The notes under the pieces are model-generated. The model was not told where the DNA came from. It ran no database searches and saw only the letters and a list, made by a program, of their open reading frames with translations. The position numbers and the translations under genes are program-made. DNA of 64,000 nucleotides from Chlorops oryzae (taxonomy: Eukaryota; Arthropoda; Insecta; Diptera; Chloropidae): NCBI GenBank assembly GCA_020466095.1, contig CM035806.1:146500420-146564419 (forward strand), given 5' to 3'. Positions 9,578-22,332 of this stretch are shown here, in pieces (position 1 is the first letter of the stretch; every line of letters starts with the position of its first letter).

Positions 9578-10123
9578 CACTGGCCGAAAAAAAAACAAAA
9601 AGTGTGCTGTCTTTTGAATAAGATATATATAATTTCCTATGTATTTTGATGTGCTGAAACCGAATTTTGCAACAAAAAAATTTCTGAAAAAATTCAAAAT
9701 TTTTTTTTTAAACCGAATTTCAGAAAAAAATGCTTTTCAGTGTATGCTATTTTCCGATTTTTGATTTTTTACTTTTTCCATTCCTGAACAAATAAAGAAA
9801 CAATATTTGAATTACCTCATGTCGTTTCCGAGATAAAAAATTATGAATAAATGGTAAATATTGAAAATTTCCAAATTTTCTATTTTCAAATTGCAGCAAC
9901 AACAACAATTGAGGGAATTTTTCTTTTATACTTTATGGTCATTCAAATATAGCCATAACTTTTCGATATAAGGTCAAAAGACCAAAGTTCCAACTCCACT
10001 ATGTCCACTGTGTCCACATTTCTCGCGATTAGACCTTTCTGTGAGGATTTTCGGGGGTAAAAAGGGGGTTGTAGAAAAAAATTTCAAAAGACAGCACACT
10101 TTTTTTTTTTTTGTCGGCCAGTG
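9578..10123. mobile_element. CACTGG-ended non-autonomous DNA element
   Basis: Long inverted ends: CACTGGCCGA, then an A-rich run, then AGTGTGCTGTCTTTTGA at the left. The right side mirrors this, ending GTCGGCCAGTG. A 3-bp direct repeat TTA flanks it (9575-9577 and 10124-10126). CACTG ends with a 3-bp duplication fit the EnSpm/CACTA side of the CMC group (inference). 546 bp, AT-rich, no transposase. Confidence 0.7.
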
Positions 10124-10126
10124 TTA

Positions 10127-10683
10127 TCTTGTCAATTGAACTTGAAATATGGTTGATTCAAAAGGAAAATCTTTATTTTTTCCAACAAGAAAAATTTTTA
10201 AATTACAAATATTCCTTGTTGAAGCCATTTTGTATGTTTTTCCTTTTGATTTAACCAGTTTTCTGGTTGATTTTTTTCTCTGTGTAGATATATATTCATA
10301 TGTCACATGGCAAATAAAGGGTTAAAGTATTTATTTTTACAAATCATTGAACGATTTTTTGAGATTCTTAAACGATTGTAGTAAGCGATGTCGGAGGGCA
10401 TGAAAGGACAATGGGGTGTACACGTTCAATGCTATTTCAATGAGAGAAGCTTTTTATGCGACCTTGGGAGGGATATTCATATGTACATATATTTGTTACT
10501 CCTCCGTTCCTTAATTCCAATGTATGTATGTATGTCCTCTCAAGACTATGTTAACTGGGTCCACGATGAAGAGAAAAGCTTCATTTTTCGGCCATCGCGA
10601 ATGAAGATGAAATCTCAAAGGCTACAAAGTATTTAAACAACAAAATTGCAAATATGTATGGGAAGGGTTTTTTTTTCTTGCAG
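10127..10683. other. Unassigned stretch upstream of a candidate exon
   Basis: No repeat family is recognised. It ends in a pyrimidine tract and TTCTTGCAG (10675-10683), which looks like a 3' splice site. Confidence 0.35.
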
Positions 10684-10910
10684 TGCATGCTCTTTAAGCC
10701 GAGAGAGGCATGATGTTTATGTGTGGATAAATCGTCGTTCAAGCCGTTAAGAGCAGCTAAGTAAATTTAAGTGTTCGCGTAAGTGCCTTGGTGTGGCTGG
10801 CTGAAAGTTGCACAAACCAAAGAGGCGAAAGGAGTAAGCAGTGCAGAGCTTGGCTGCGTGCATCCAGGAAGGGGATTCCCGGCACGCAGGAAGGCAGCCG
10901 GCGTTGGCAA
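10684..10910 (+). other. Candidate non-coding (UTR-type) exon
   Basis: It is bounded by a strong 3' splice-site signature (about ten T then CTTGCAG, ending 10683) and a consensus donor GTGAGT starting at 10911. G+C is higher than in the neighbourhood. All three forward frames contain stops, so it would have to be untranslated. The evidence is only splice-site shape and composition. Confidence 0.25.
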
Positions 10911-11622
10911 GTGAGTGAATATGCTTCATCTAATGTTCGTTAAGTGAAAATCACAAGAGCATCAGCATAAAAACCACAATGTTGACGTAAAATCATTAGT
11001 TCTACTTTTCCTTTTGAATGTTTTTTTTTTCTTTCTTTTTTCTTTTGTGGCAATTTGTGTGGTGTTTTCTCTACTGTAACGCAAACTTCTTTAGTTGAAT
11101 GAATTTCAGTTGAGTTGAGTTGAGTGATGAGAGAAAACACTTTAGCAAAAGCTTGAAACAAGAATGATGAGATGTCTTATTGGAATATATTTATATTTTG
11201 CTTTCAAAGGTGTTCAAATTACGAAATAAATTCGATCAAAAAAAAAAAAAAAAAAAAAAAAAAACATGAACAAAAATTGAATTCTGCTACAATTTCATAT
11301 TGATATCCTTTGTTGGATTCAACTCCAATTTTCATTTATTTATACTTTCTTAATATCAAAGACCAAAAATGGGGAAAAAAGATTATCCCGAAAGGGTTTT
11401 TGTTTCTCTTTTCAAACATCGAGAATCTTGCTTTTCGGTGTTGTGCTGTAAATCACTTCCTCATGGAAAGTTCAATCTTCAAATACGGCATATGAAACGA
11501 AAAAAAGTGAGAGGGGAAAATCGAAAGGACGAAGTGAATAGCGACTATGGCGATTGATTCGATTGGCTTCAACGTGACTGAAAGACAAACAAATGCGTTT
11601 GTTTTAACATAGACAAAAAAAA

Positions 11623-12498
11623 AACAAGTAAGGGTGTTATAGTCAGGCGAGCCTGACAATAGAATACCCGACACAGACACATATGTTCAAATAATTTTTA
11701 ATATCGAGAGGTGTTTTAGCCATAAGGGGCCGCATATACCGACTTTTGCTAAATTTCTTTATGAAAACTAACCCTTTGCCACGCCCACTTTTCAAATTTT
11801 TTTAAATTCTAATCGGAGGCTTAGATATACGCTCAAATCCTAAGTTTCATTGAAATATTTCGAAAAAATCCGATTTTGGGCACTTTTGAGATTTTCGTAA
11901 CAGACCCTAGTATTGGAGGTACCCTTTATAATGGACGTATCAAAGAAATTTTTGGAGAGAATGTTTATGGCTACAAAGGAAGCATAAGTGCCAAATTTCG
12001 TTCAAGTCTCATTTGAATTTCGGGTGTAGGAGGCAATTTTTAAAAAAACGCCCTTCGGCCACGCCCACTTTTTCAATTTTTCAAAATTGAATAACGGCTT
12101 TAAATATGTTCAACTATCAAATTTAATCAAAATATCTTGAAAAACTCCGATTTTAGAGCAGTTTTTGTGATTTTCATAACAGACCCTAGTACTGGAGGTA
12201 CCCCTAAAAATGGTCCATTCTCGAACTTGTTCTTACTCATGTCCCCGTGAGCACGCATACCAAAGTTTGTCAAGATAGCTCAACTCCTTCGATAAGAAAA
12301 CTGTATACAAACAGACGGATAGACAAACGGACAGACGGACAGACGGACGGACAGACGGACATGTCTAAATCGAATCTCCTGGCGACGCTGATCATTTCTA
12401 TATATATTTTGTATGGTCTATCTCGACTGGTTCTGGGTGTTACACACAACCACACAAACGCAATATACCCTCGACACAGAGTGTGTCGGGTATAAAAA
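11623..12498 (+). mobile_element. HINE/DINE-1-type Helitron-like non-autonomous element, copy a
   Basis: It starts ACAAGTAAGGGTGTTATAG, then a hairpin GTCAGGCGAGCCTGAC and ATACCCGACACA. It ends with the reverse complement TGTGTCGGGTATAAAAA, preceded by a hairpin CGACACA-GAG-TGTGTCG. Near the 3' end is a GACAGACGGACAG microsatellite (12310-12360). The body has two related blocks containing GCCACGCCCACTTTT and a GGTACCC.TAAAAATGG.CC phrase. Subterminal inverted repeats, a 3' hairpin and a (GTCY)n core are the design of dipteran HINE/DINE-1/mini-me elements. Non-coding. Confidence 0.75.
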
Positions 12499-13033
12499 AG
12501 AGGAGGTATTGAAAACATCCACGCAACGACGGCTTTTCATGTAATTCCCTCAGTTACCAAGCAGTAAATATGAGTTCAATTAACTAAAAGGGAGCACACC
12601 TCGACTAATCGAAGGGAAAAACTCATCATTCATATTTTTGTAATGCAATTGAATTCGAATTTTTTTTAGGTGACGGGAATAACGAATTAAACAATTGCCC
12701 TTGAGTTGGACATAAAAGTTCTACACCTTGGAGGAGTTTTAATTTTTTTTATTTTAAATTTTATTAAATGATAAAACAAAATACACCAAAAGCTTACTAG
12801 AATGATTGGCAAATTGAGATCAGATAGCACTGGTAGGAATGCGACTAGCAGGAAAGTAAATGATGACCAGTCAAAATGACGACATGGCTGGTCAGGTAAG
12901 ACAGCGTGTTCACCTACAATGAGACAAAGAAGAAGAAGAAATAAAGCAGAGAAAGCAAACAAGAAAAAATAAGATTAACTTAACAAATAAGAAAAAACTC
13001 AAACAAAATCGAAAAGGAAACAAAAATAAAACA
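12499..13033. other. Unassigned spacer between two HINE copies
   Basis: No gene or repeat end is recognised; A-rich (AAACAAAA)-type runs precede the next element. Confidence 0.5.
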
Positions 13034-13922
13034 AACAAGTAAGGGTGTTATAGTCAGGCGAGCCTGACAATAGAATACCCGACACAGACACTTATGTTCG
13101 AATAATTTTTAATATCAGGAGTTGTTTAAGGCCATAGGGGCCCCATATACCGACTTTTGTTTAATTTCTTTATAAAAACCGCGCATTTGCCACGCCCAAT
13201 TTTTCAATTTTTTTGGGATTCTAATCGGATCCCTATATATACGCTTAAATTCTAAGTTTCATTGAAATATTTCAATAAAGTCCGCTTTTGAGGCATTTTT
13301 GGGATTTTTGTGACAGACCCTAGTACTAGAGGTACCCTTAATAATGGTTCTATCGAAAAAATTTTTGGGGGGGACGTTACTGGCTATCAAGGAAGCATAC
13401 GTGCCAACTTTCGTTCAAGTCCCATTAGTATTTCGGGTATAGGAGACAATTTTCGAAAAACGCCCTTATGCCACGCCCACTTTTCAAATTTTTTGAAATC
13501 ATATTACTTACCTTTAAACATGTTCAAATACCAAGTTTCATCAAAATATCTTGAAAAACTCAGGTTTTAGAGCAGTTTTTGTGATTTTCATAACAGACCC
13601 TAGTACTGGAGGTACCCCTAAAAAAGGTCCGATCGGGTCCATTCTCGAACTTGTTCTTACTCATGTCCCCGTGAGCACGCATACCAAATTTTGTCAAGAT
13701 AGCTCAACTCCTTCGATAAGATAACTGTATACAGACAGACAGACAGACGGACAGACAGACAGACAGACAGACGGACAGACGGACATGGCTAAATCGAATC
13801 TCCTGGTGACGCTGATCATTTCTATATACATTTTGTATGGTCTATCTCGACTGGTTCTGGGTGTTACACACAACCACACAAACGCAATATACCCTCGACA
13901 CAGAGTGTGTCGGGTATAAAAA
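13034..13922 (+). mobile_element. HINE/DINE-1-type element, copy b
   Basis: Same start, hairpins, blocks and end as copy a. The microsatellite core (13735-13785) is GACAGACAGACAGACGGACAG-like and longer than in copy a. It lies in direct orientation only 535 bp downstream of copy a. Full length; non-coding. Confidence 0.75.
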
Positions 13923-14035
13923 GGAAATCAACATCAATACAAGGAAAAATTTTAGAAAAAAAAAACAAAACAAAAAAACTGAAATTCAACGTGCAAAGAA
14001 TTGAAAAATATGCACACAAACGCGACTTGAAGCTT

Positions 14036-14649
14036 CCCTGCAGAAAATTGAACTAGACCAGAAGTACTCTTCTACTACTCTCGAAATCAACAGTACTACT
14101 CGCTCATAATTTCCCCGCCAATACATTGAACTGCCAATTTTAACACGAATATCAACATTCGCGATTAATTAGTGCAGAAAAAGAGGACAACGGGGCCAGC
14201 TGAGCATATTTGAAATGCTAAGTTCTTAAAAGGGGCGGAAGTTCGGGCTGTTGTAGCTCAGTGGTTTGAATGAGGAGTTAAAATTGAAATTCCTAAGTGG
14301 AATAAAAAGAAAAGTTTTAAATTTATAGGAATTTTTTTTTTTAATTTTGTCCGCGGAGTTCGAGATAGCATTGGAAAAGTCTTGATTTTCCTTAAAATTT
14401 TTTGCATTTTTCAAATTCTACAAGTTTTTTTTTTGCCTGCGCGGGGAATTGACCTCGAGCCTTCGGATTACTGATCGCACACACTATCCAATACGCCACG
14501 AAGCTATCTGATTTACGAGCAGCATTGAACGGTAGACGCCACGTTGACCATGACCATGACACTAGTGTGTCTACTCGTGTACTAGTTATTTTTTCTACAC
14601 TCGAGGATTACTCGCCACTGCACCAATTTACCCCAATCATCCTACAGGG
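14036..14649. mobile_element. CCCTGCAG-ended MITE with tRNA-like modules
   Basis: Left end CCCTGCAGAAAATTG, right end ATCATCCTACAGGG, flanked by a 2-bp TT repeat (14034-14035 and 14650-14651). Inside is a plus-strand A-box phrase TGTAGCTCAGTGG (14252) and a minus-strand tRNA-like module at 14435-14510. T-rich and A-rich tracts lie next to the modules. No protein coding. Confidence 0.6.
14435..14510 (-). other. tRNA-like module inside a MITE
   Basis: On the minus strand: TAGCTTCGTGGCGTATTGGA (A-box region), a central ACTGATCGC-type loop region, and GAGGTCAATTCCCCGCGC (B-box-like with one poor base). Length is close to a tRNA (about 76 nt). It is followed by a poly(A) on its own strand. No complete cloverleaf is evident. 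Confidence 0.5.
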
Positions 14650-14682
14650 TTACTTCACTGAATTGACAACATTAAATCATAT

Positions 14683-15029
14683 AAACAAGTAAGGGCAAGC
14701 CCGACCATCTAATCCCCGACACAGCCTTGTCGGTATGAACATTTTTTGAAACAGGCTCAGAGACCACTACATTTAAGACGAGGTATTCCGGAGATTTTAA
14801 GGCCATTAATGGCCTCATATTTGTTTATGAAAACCTCCGTAGCTTGCCATGCCCGCTTTTCCAATTTTAGGAAATTTTACTCGGAGGTTTCGAAAAATTA
14901 CGATTTTGCGGAAGTTTTGGGATTTCTGTGACGGACCCTAGCCCTAATAATGGACCGATGAAGAAAAAATAGAGCAGACGATATTTTTGATCATAAAGGA
15001 AGCATACAAACGAGCACGTGATATTCAGG

Positions 15030-15106
<77 letters not shown>

Positions 15107-15300
15107 TACGCGTAGCTTTGAAATTTTTGGAAATTACATTAAATACCCTAATATCAAATTTCATCCAAATATTTCTCAAAAAACCTACCTTTAGAAATGG
15201 TCCGATCCTTTACATTTCCGAACATGTTCTTACTCATGTCCAAATTTCGTCAATATAGCTCAAGTACTTCGATAAGAAAACTGCATACGGACAGACATAC
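14683..15300 (+). mobile_element. Degenerate HINE-type element, copy c, with an internal (GA)n expansion
   Basis: The start ACAAGTAAGGGCAAGCCCG and ATCCCCGACACAGCC correspond to the family start. The later phrase CATGTTCTTACTCATGTCC and the start of a GACAGA run at 15292 follow family order, then it stops. A (GA)n tract (15033-15104) sits where other copies read GGTGTAGGAGACAATTT. Confidence 0.6.
15033..15104. repeat. (GA)n microsatellite
   Basis: A pure GA run of about 72 bp inside HINE copy c, apparently grown from an AGGAGAC phrase conserved in copies a, b and e. Confidence 0.9.
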
Positions 15301-16877
15301 GAAGCCTTCAGCTCAACTTTAACTTCGAAGGTAAATAGCTTGGAGGACGTTTTTCTTTATGTAGGTACATTAGTCCTATTCAACCTGTTAACTAATCTAG
15401 TTTGAAAGGATATTCTTTAAGCTTTTTAAGAAGAGAGTGAATCTATTAGAATAAATCCAATGTGATAACAATAAAAAGTTTTGCGATACACAGATGTTGA
15501 AAGGGTATTCTGCAGTGAGCCGTTAACCCTGCGCATACTTGTTTTCTATGGCCAATAAAGTTGACACGTGATTAAAACTAAACTAAACCGCAAAACAAAA
15601 AAAAACATTTTTTTCTCATTTTGTTTCACTCAAAGTGTCAACAAATTCAAGTATTCGAGAGTCTATGTAGCCTTAATAAAGTTTAAAGTACCTTTTATTT
15701 ATTTCCCTTGTAAAATTAAAGAAAAGCGATTTGTCATTTGAAGCATTTTCCATTTACGAAAAGGAAAACCAAATATTATTGATCAATAACGCTGACCACA
15801 TTTCATGCGTAATCTTTTTTATCTCGCATGATAGACAAAAGTATGATGTGATATAAATAATCCATTAAGTGGGTGAGTTTGGTTTTTTTTTTTTTTTTTT
15901 CATTTGAAGAGACCAATTTTTATGCGGCTCTCTTCGTACCGGTTATGAAACAGTCACATTTACAACGGTTAAAAGAGGAAAGTACAGCTCGATTACGCCA
16001 TTGCTCCATTAAAATTCGCAGCTCTTTTTCGATATTTACTTTTCTGCAGCGTTGTTACTTTTTCTTCTCATAAAATAATTATTACTCACTGCTCACTTGA
16101 AACGCTATCGCTGGCTGCCTCTTGGAGCCTCTGGCTGTCGCTCGCTGCCTCTGGCTTGCCTACGTCTATGTTCTACATTGAGAAGAATTAACTCGCTTAT
16201 TAGGGGTCCCTCCGAGGAGGGCCACCGCCGACAATCTAATCAAATCTCCCCGACTCCTATACTCCTCGCGATAGATCGTAAAATAGTTGAGTAGAAAAAA
16301 ACTTGAATTCTTCGAAGCGGAAAACCCGCAACAAATTTAATTTACTTGTCACATGATCCAGTTTAAAATCGAATTGCACTTAAAGCGGAATGATGCGTTA
16401 TCGAATGAAGAACAAACCGGATTGGGGGTTTTCTTGATATGATTTGGTAAAGTTTTTGCGCCATAGAAGAAAATGCGACAAATTAAATTGTCCCAAAAAT
16501 CGATTCCAAACACAAATGCTCAAAAAAAAAAAATAAAAAATTAAATAAAAAATGCTTTGAAAATAGAAAAATTCTTTTGGAGCAGATTTAAAATAAAAAA
16601 TTTCTCTGAATTGTACGAATCTCATTCGATTCGTTCGATTTGGAATCGAAGATACGAGGGCTTTTCAAAAGGTCAGTGTAGACAAATTTTCAAAATAGAA
16701 TAAAATCCACTTTCCATTACTGAGGTTGGTTCTGAAATTCCATTTAACTCCGGCGGATAGAGCGCTCTAAAATTTCATGGTTCTAATGTGTACTCTATTG
16801 AAAAAAAAAAAAAACAATTATTTTTTAATTAAATGCGTAAGAGTAATGTAGAGAGCTAAGGGTTCGAAATTTAATCT
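15301..16877. other. Unassigned stretch
   Basis: No gene is recognised. It includes a T-run (15882-15900) and a more G+C-rich patch (16100-16265) with the palindrome CCCTCCGAGGAGGG near 16207. A GATTCGTTCGATTTGGAATC hairpin-like phrase occurs near 16628. Confidence 0.5.
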
Positions 16878-17130
16878 TAGGAAGGTAGGTAGGTAGGTTG
16901 AAGCGGCTGCCACTTAGGCCGTTAATCGGCCCATTGTGATACCAAGGAGGTTTTCTTGTGTTTGTGTGAGTGTATGTCTTTTTATGTAGTGTGCTCCCCC
17001 ATCATGCGATTTTTTGAAAAACCAGTGCTAGGCTTGGAACATTACACTCCGTTTCGCCTGTGCCGGGAATCGAACCTCGGACCCTGGGATCAAGAGCATA
17101 GCACGCATCCCCATACGCTATCCCAGAGCC
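16878..17130 (-). repeat. Possible tRNA-derived SINE-like repeat
   Basis: The minus-strand tRNA-like head (17055-17130) is followed, on that strand, by unrelated sequence to a short tetranucleotide run (GTAG repeats on the plus strand, 16886-16899). The SINE reading rests only on the head plus a simple-repeat tail; ends and target duplication are not defined. Confidence 0.4.
17055..17130 (-). other. tRNA-like sequence with good A and B boxes
   Basis: The minus strand reads GGCTCTGGGATAGCGTATGG (A-box region) and then, about 30 nt later, GAGGTTCGATTCCCGGC, which contains a perfect B-box (GGTTCGATTCC). The overall length, 76 nt, fits a tRNA. The acceptor ends (GGCTCTG and CAGGCG) pair only partly, so I call it a tRNA-derived pseudogene or SINE head. 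Confidence 0.5.
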
Positions 17131-17208
17131 ATAAATCTTAGGAATGTAATGAAGAAACAAAAAAACATTGCTGACCAATTGAATGATTTCTTAAAGCGAT
17201 CGTATGGT

Positions 17209-17857
17209 ATGCGTGCTCACGGGGACATGAGTAAGAACAAGTCCGAGAATGGACCCGATCGGACCATTTTTAGGGGTACCTCCAGTACTAGGGTCTGTTA
17301 TGAAAATCACAAAAACTGCTCTAAAATCGAAGTTTTTCAAGATATTTTAATGAAATTTTATAGTTGATCATATTTAAAGGCCAGTAAGATTTTTTCCAAA
17401 AATTGAAAAAGTGGGCGTGGCAGAAGGGCGGTTTTCGAAAGTTGTCTCCTACACCCGAAATTAAAATGAGACTTGAACGAAATTTGGCACTTATGCTTCC
17501 TTTGTAGCCTTAAACATCCTTCCAAAAAATTTCCTTGATCGGTCCATTTTTAAGGGTACCTCCAGTACAAGGGTCTGTCACAAAAATCTCAAAACTGCCC
17601 CAAAATCGGACTTTTTCGAAATATTTCAATGAAACTTAGAATTTGAGCGTAAATTAAAGCCTCCGATTATAGTTAAAAAAAATTGGAAAAGTGGGCGTGG
17701 CAAAGGGGCAATTTTCATAAAGAAATCTATCAAAAGTCGGTATATGGGGCCCCTTATGGTCTTAAACACATCTTGATATTAAAAATTATTTGAACATGTG
17801 TGTCTGTGTCGGGTATTCTATTGTCAGGCTGGCCTGACTATAACACCCTTACTTGTT
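17209..17857 (-). mobile_element. HINE/DINE-1-type element, copy d, 3'-truncated
   Basis: Read on the minus strand it starts ACAAGTAAGGGTGTTATAG (ending at 17857) and runs in family order through ATACCCGACACA, two GCCACGCCCACTTTT-type blocks and CATGTCCCCGTGAGCACGC, then stops before the GACA microsatellite and 3' hairpin. Confidence 0.7.
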
Positions 17858-18320
17858 CTTTACTTAATATGAGATGTTAGCAATCACGAATTAGAGAAAT
17901 GTGGTGCAAGTTTCTCGTCTCTTTATTGTTGACTTGTTGAAAGCTGATTAACTTTAAGTACCAGAATATTTTCCTTAAATGCTCCGATAAATATCAACAA
18001 TAGAAATACCCTCCAAAGTTTTCCAAGAGATGGTCTCAGAAAGTTTGTTATGAACTCTTTAAGTTCCTTTTCCATTCTGCATGAACGGAAGCTTCTCTCC
18101 GGTTTCTTAGGAAAAATACTTTTAATGTCATTGTTGCTTTTTAACATTTTCATTGTTTTCCTTCTGTTTTGTGTTTCCACTTAATTTAGGTATTTCCTAT
18201 TTGAACGTCAAGTATAGTTTCAGTTTTTTTATTGTTTTTTTTTTTTTTTTTTTGGCTTAAAATTCATTATATTATCATATTAACTGCTTCTTTCTGCCCC
18301 GTATGGGGTATGAACCTCAG

Positions 18321-18363
<43 letters not shown>

Positions 18364-20529
18364 GGTTTCTTTACATGTGCCTACTCGTTGGCGCCGTCTT
18401 TGCCACTTTGACATAATAGAGCTCTTTTTTTATCGTTTCTAAGTCAAATTAAACTTTATTTATTTCCTCTTATCATGTGCTTTAAGTATTGATTTTCCTT
18501 ATCGAGCTTAAGACAAGTCGCCCGTTAAGAACAGTTTCTTTAAAGAGCTTAGAAAAAGAAGTTTTCAGTTCATTTTTTGAATAAAGACAAAGTATTTATG
18601 TATATTATTCACAGATGAATTGACTTGAGAGCTGTACAATCAACCACAATCAACTATCGTGAACGGACCTTAGGCATCATCAAATGTTCCTCATGGTTTT
18701 TTAAAAGAACAGTGCATTTTTTTCTACAAAGGCTCTCGTCCACTCGAAAAGTCCAAGGTGGGGGAAGAAAAATTCCATAAAATATGAAAATAATAATCGA
18801 TTTGCCTCAAAATTCGCTGGTAATTGTAGCGGTCGAACGAATTCAAGTACGGAATCAATTAGAAAAATATGCCTAGACTTCTGGACAAGGGCATCGTCTA
18901 CTGGAAAAAATAAAAATTATGTACTTTACATGAACTGTCAAAGCCTTTACTCCATTACCTCCCAAAATCGAGGCTTCCCAACAATCAAAAATATCGACAT
19001 TATGACCTAACACTTAAAAAAAAAGTTCTGACCTCCTCTATCAGCTCCCGACCGGTTGACCTTCACAAACGGAACATCCTGTACATATATGAAGGTGGAC
19101 TTTCTGCGACCTTTCCAAAGGATCCAAAAACAGCACCGAATCTTCAGTTCCGAGGACTTCGTTTTCGAATCAATTGATGTAATTCTATCAAATGCGATTC
19201 TTCCCAATACATACTCCGCCCATCCTCCATTTAAACAGATAAAATTTAAGTTGAGTTTCGTTATTGAAAACAACATCCTTTAAAAGACCATTGAATGTCC
19301 ATTGAATATCCTGAAAATGCTTTATTTTTTGTCTTAACATCTCGACCGGTTGAAATCGTTCGTTAATTTTATATCAAATAATTTTTCTGCAGAAGTAAAC
19401 TCAAATAAAAGATTCCTTTTTGAATGACTTCTTACACAATTTGATTCCGTATTCGCTTAAGTAAAATCATTGTTTTTGAAGATTTTCACCATCGAATCCT
19501 TTTCACCCTCAAATTGCTTCGCCGGCCAGACCAATTCTTTATTGTCAACTTGAAGGATTCTTATTTTCCACAAAAGAAAAATTCTCAGCTCCTTTCAACG
19601 CTCAGCAACGTAGGTACGGCATTCCTCCGTCAAAATTAAACTGCCGGCGATTATAACTTTTACTTAACGCTATCATACTGGGACATCTCGAAATGTAGCC
19701 TTTGCCTTTTGCGTGCTTTAACATTAATAGGAGAAAAAAAAAGTGCACATCGTCATTATTTAAATGGGAATTGTTTCATTCTTTGAACGACCATTTTTCT
19801 TGTCCTTAAGTGTTTTCTTAATTGATTTTAGTCTCTTTAATCTCTCTGTTGTTGCAAGAAAATCGAATCCTTTTACACTAAGGGAGCAGTTTTCTTGTTT
19901 GCTCATTTCTTCTTTTCTTTTTTCTTTTCTTCATTTTTGCCTTCAAGGATCTAGCGTTCTTTGAATGAGCCTTACACATCGAAAGAAAATTGCATGTAAA
20001 TTTCATAGTCGAATGTCCGAGCATGCAATCTCTTTTGTTTGTTTGCTAAATTTTTAATGAACGGAACGTGTCTCCAATTAGTGACGATAACAATAACAAT
20101 AACAATTTCAATGGACAGCAGGATGCTCGCATGAAAAGGAGCATGTAAGAAGATATTCTTTGAAAAGGGGGAATGAAATTGAAATGAATTTGATCCTTGT
20201 TCTGCATAAAATGCATGAAAGGTGAATGCAAGGGATTTATATAGGGCAACTGCTGCTCGCGGGGAAATGTTCTTAAATGATTTTTGCTCTGCACTGAAGT
20301 CACTTCAATTCATGTCATGAAACTGCCTTTTCAGATCACGTACCAGAGCGTGGTGATTCCCTCATAGGAAAAAATGCAGAAATCCCTCTCAATTGTTTGT
20401 TCTACCTTTTCCTTTTTTTTTACTTTTGGTCATTTCAGTTGGAAAACAAATGAAAAAACGTATTCACAAGCCTTAAGTCGGATCTCTGACCTATTCCGTG
20501 CAAGTGTTATATGCCCTCGACTCAGATAT
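17858..20529. other. Unassigned 2.7-kb stretch
   Basis: It holds a T-run (18235-18255) and a (CT)n run (18319-18358). Open frames of 66-89 codons here carry no motif I recognise. No splice-supported exon seen. Confidence 0.5.
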
Positions 20530-21243
20530 AACAAGTAAGGGTGTTATAGTCAGGCGGGCCCGACAATTAAATACCCGACACAGACACACATGTCCAAATA
20601 ATTTTTAATATCAAGAGATGTTTAAGGCCATAAGGGGCCCCATAAACCGACTTTTGTTAAATTTCTTTATGAAAACTGCCCCTTTGCCACGCCCACTTTT
20701 CCAATTTTTTTTTGGAATTTTAATCGGAGGCTTAGATATACACTCAAATTCTAAGTTTCTTTGAAATATTTCGAAAAAGTCCGATTTTGGGGAAGTTTTG
20801 AGATTTTTGTGACAGACCCTAGTACTGGAGGTACCCTTAATAATGGACCGACCAAAAAAAATTTTGGGGAGGATGTTTATGGCTAGAAAGGAAGCATAAG
20901 TGCCAAATTTCGTTTAAGTCCCATTTGAATTTCGGGTGTAGGGGACAATTTTCGAAAACGCCCTTCTGCCACGCCCATTTTTGGATATCGTATTACTTGA
21001 CTTGAAACATGTTCAAATATAAAATTTCATCAAAATATCTTGAAAAACTTCGATTTCAGAGCAGGTTTTGTTGTTTTCTTAACAGACCCTAGTACTGGAG
21101 GTACCCCTAAAAATGGTCCACTCGGGTCCAATCTCGAACTTGTTCTTACTCATATCCCCGTAAGCACGCATACCAAATTTTGTCCAGATATCTCAACTCC
21201 TTCGATAAGATAACTGTATACAGACAGACAGACAGACAGACAG

Positions 21244-21278
<35 letters not shown>

Positions 21279-21419
21279 GACATGGCTAAATCGAATCTCC
21301 TGGTGACGCTGATAATTTCTATATATCTTTTGTATTTTTTATCTCGACTGGTTCTAGGTGTTACACACAACCACACAAACGCAATATACCCTCGACACAG
21401 AGTGTGTCGGGTATAAAAA
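20530..21419 (+). mobile_element. HINE/DINE-1-type element, copy e
   Basis: Full-length copy: ACAAGTAAGGGTGTTATAG start, GTCAGGCGGGCCCGAC hairpin, two GCCACGCCCA blocks, (GACA/GACG)n at 21220-21282, and TGTGTCGGGTATAAAAA at the end. Slightly shorter second block than in copies a and b. Confidence 0.75.
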
Positions 21420-22073
21420 TGCTTATTATACAGTTTACACCACGAAAAGAGTCGCGTAAGTCATTTTAAGTCTATGTAAATTTTATGTTTAAATATCGAT
21501 AAGGCGCTTAAAATGAAAATGAGCTAAATCTTCTTTATACTCATTGACTTCTTTTATAAGCTCATTACCAATGCAGCAAATTAAATATTTTTGATAGAGA
21601 TTAAGTGTACAAAATATCTCCGGAAATGCGAACAGTTCATTTTCAGCTACTCCTTCATATATAAAGCTACAGACATGATACTAGGTACTCCACTCCACAG
21701 CACTTATGTATGTAGCTCGTCAAATCCCAAAAAGAAATTTACAATATTTCTATTTTGAGTATCGAAAATTCGAAAGCACGTATGAGCAATGGCAGCAAGA
21801 AGAAAATAACACATAAAAACACCTACAATGGTGTAGCTCTCAAAAACAAAAAAAGAAAGAAAAAAACCAAACAAAAGAAAACATTTATGTTGAAAAGGAA
21901 ATATCAACAAGCCATTTCGATAAGACAAGCAAACGATGCATAAGCTGGAAACACAAAAGAAAAAAATGTTTGCAAAAACCATAGGATACACCATACTCTT
22001 TCGAAGAGACTGGAATTCTCTTCTACTTTAGATAAAAGTGGACACTTTATTTCTTCGCACGTATGTACAATGT

Positions 22074-22332
22074 ACATATCGCACACCCTCTTCTAAGATG
22101 ACACAACTCAAAAATCGTCAATTTTGATTTAACATATGGAACTTGATCATAGTTCACCTCCCTGCCTCCACAAAATATTCTATTCCGTTTTGGTCATTAT
22201 AAAAAGCCGAAATATCCTGTCAATGCCTTGCTTCTGGCTTTGATTGACACTGCGACGCATTTTGTTTTTTGCGTTTTCTTAAAAATGAGAAATTTTGAGT
22301 TGTGTCACCTTAGAAGAGGGTGTGCGATATGT
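22074..22332. mobile_element. MITE with near-perfect ~40-bp inverted ends
   Basis: The left end ACATATCGCACACCCTCTTC and the reverse complement of the right end are identical over the first 24 bases and then match with one mismatch through TGACACAACTCAAAA. 259 bp with no coding. The superfamily is not clear and no target duplication longer than 2 bp is visible. Confidence 0.7.

Noticed and set aside
17055..17130. Functional tRNA gene
   Set aside because: The A and B boxes are good but the acceptor stem does not pair fully, and similar modules recur in mobile elements.
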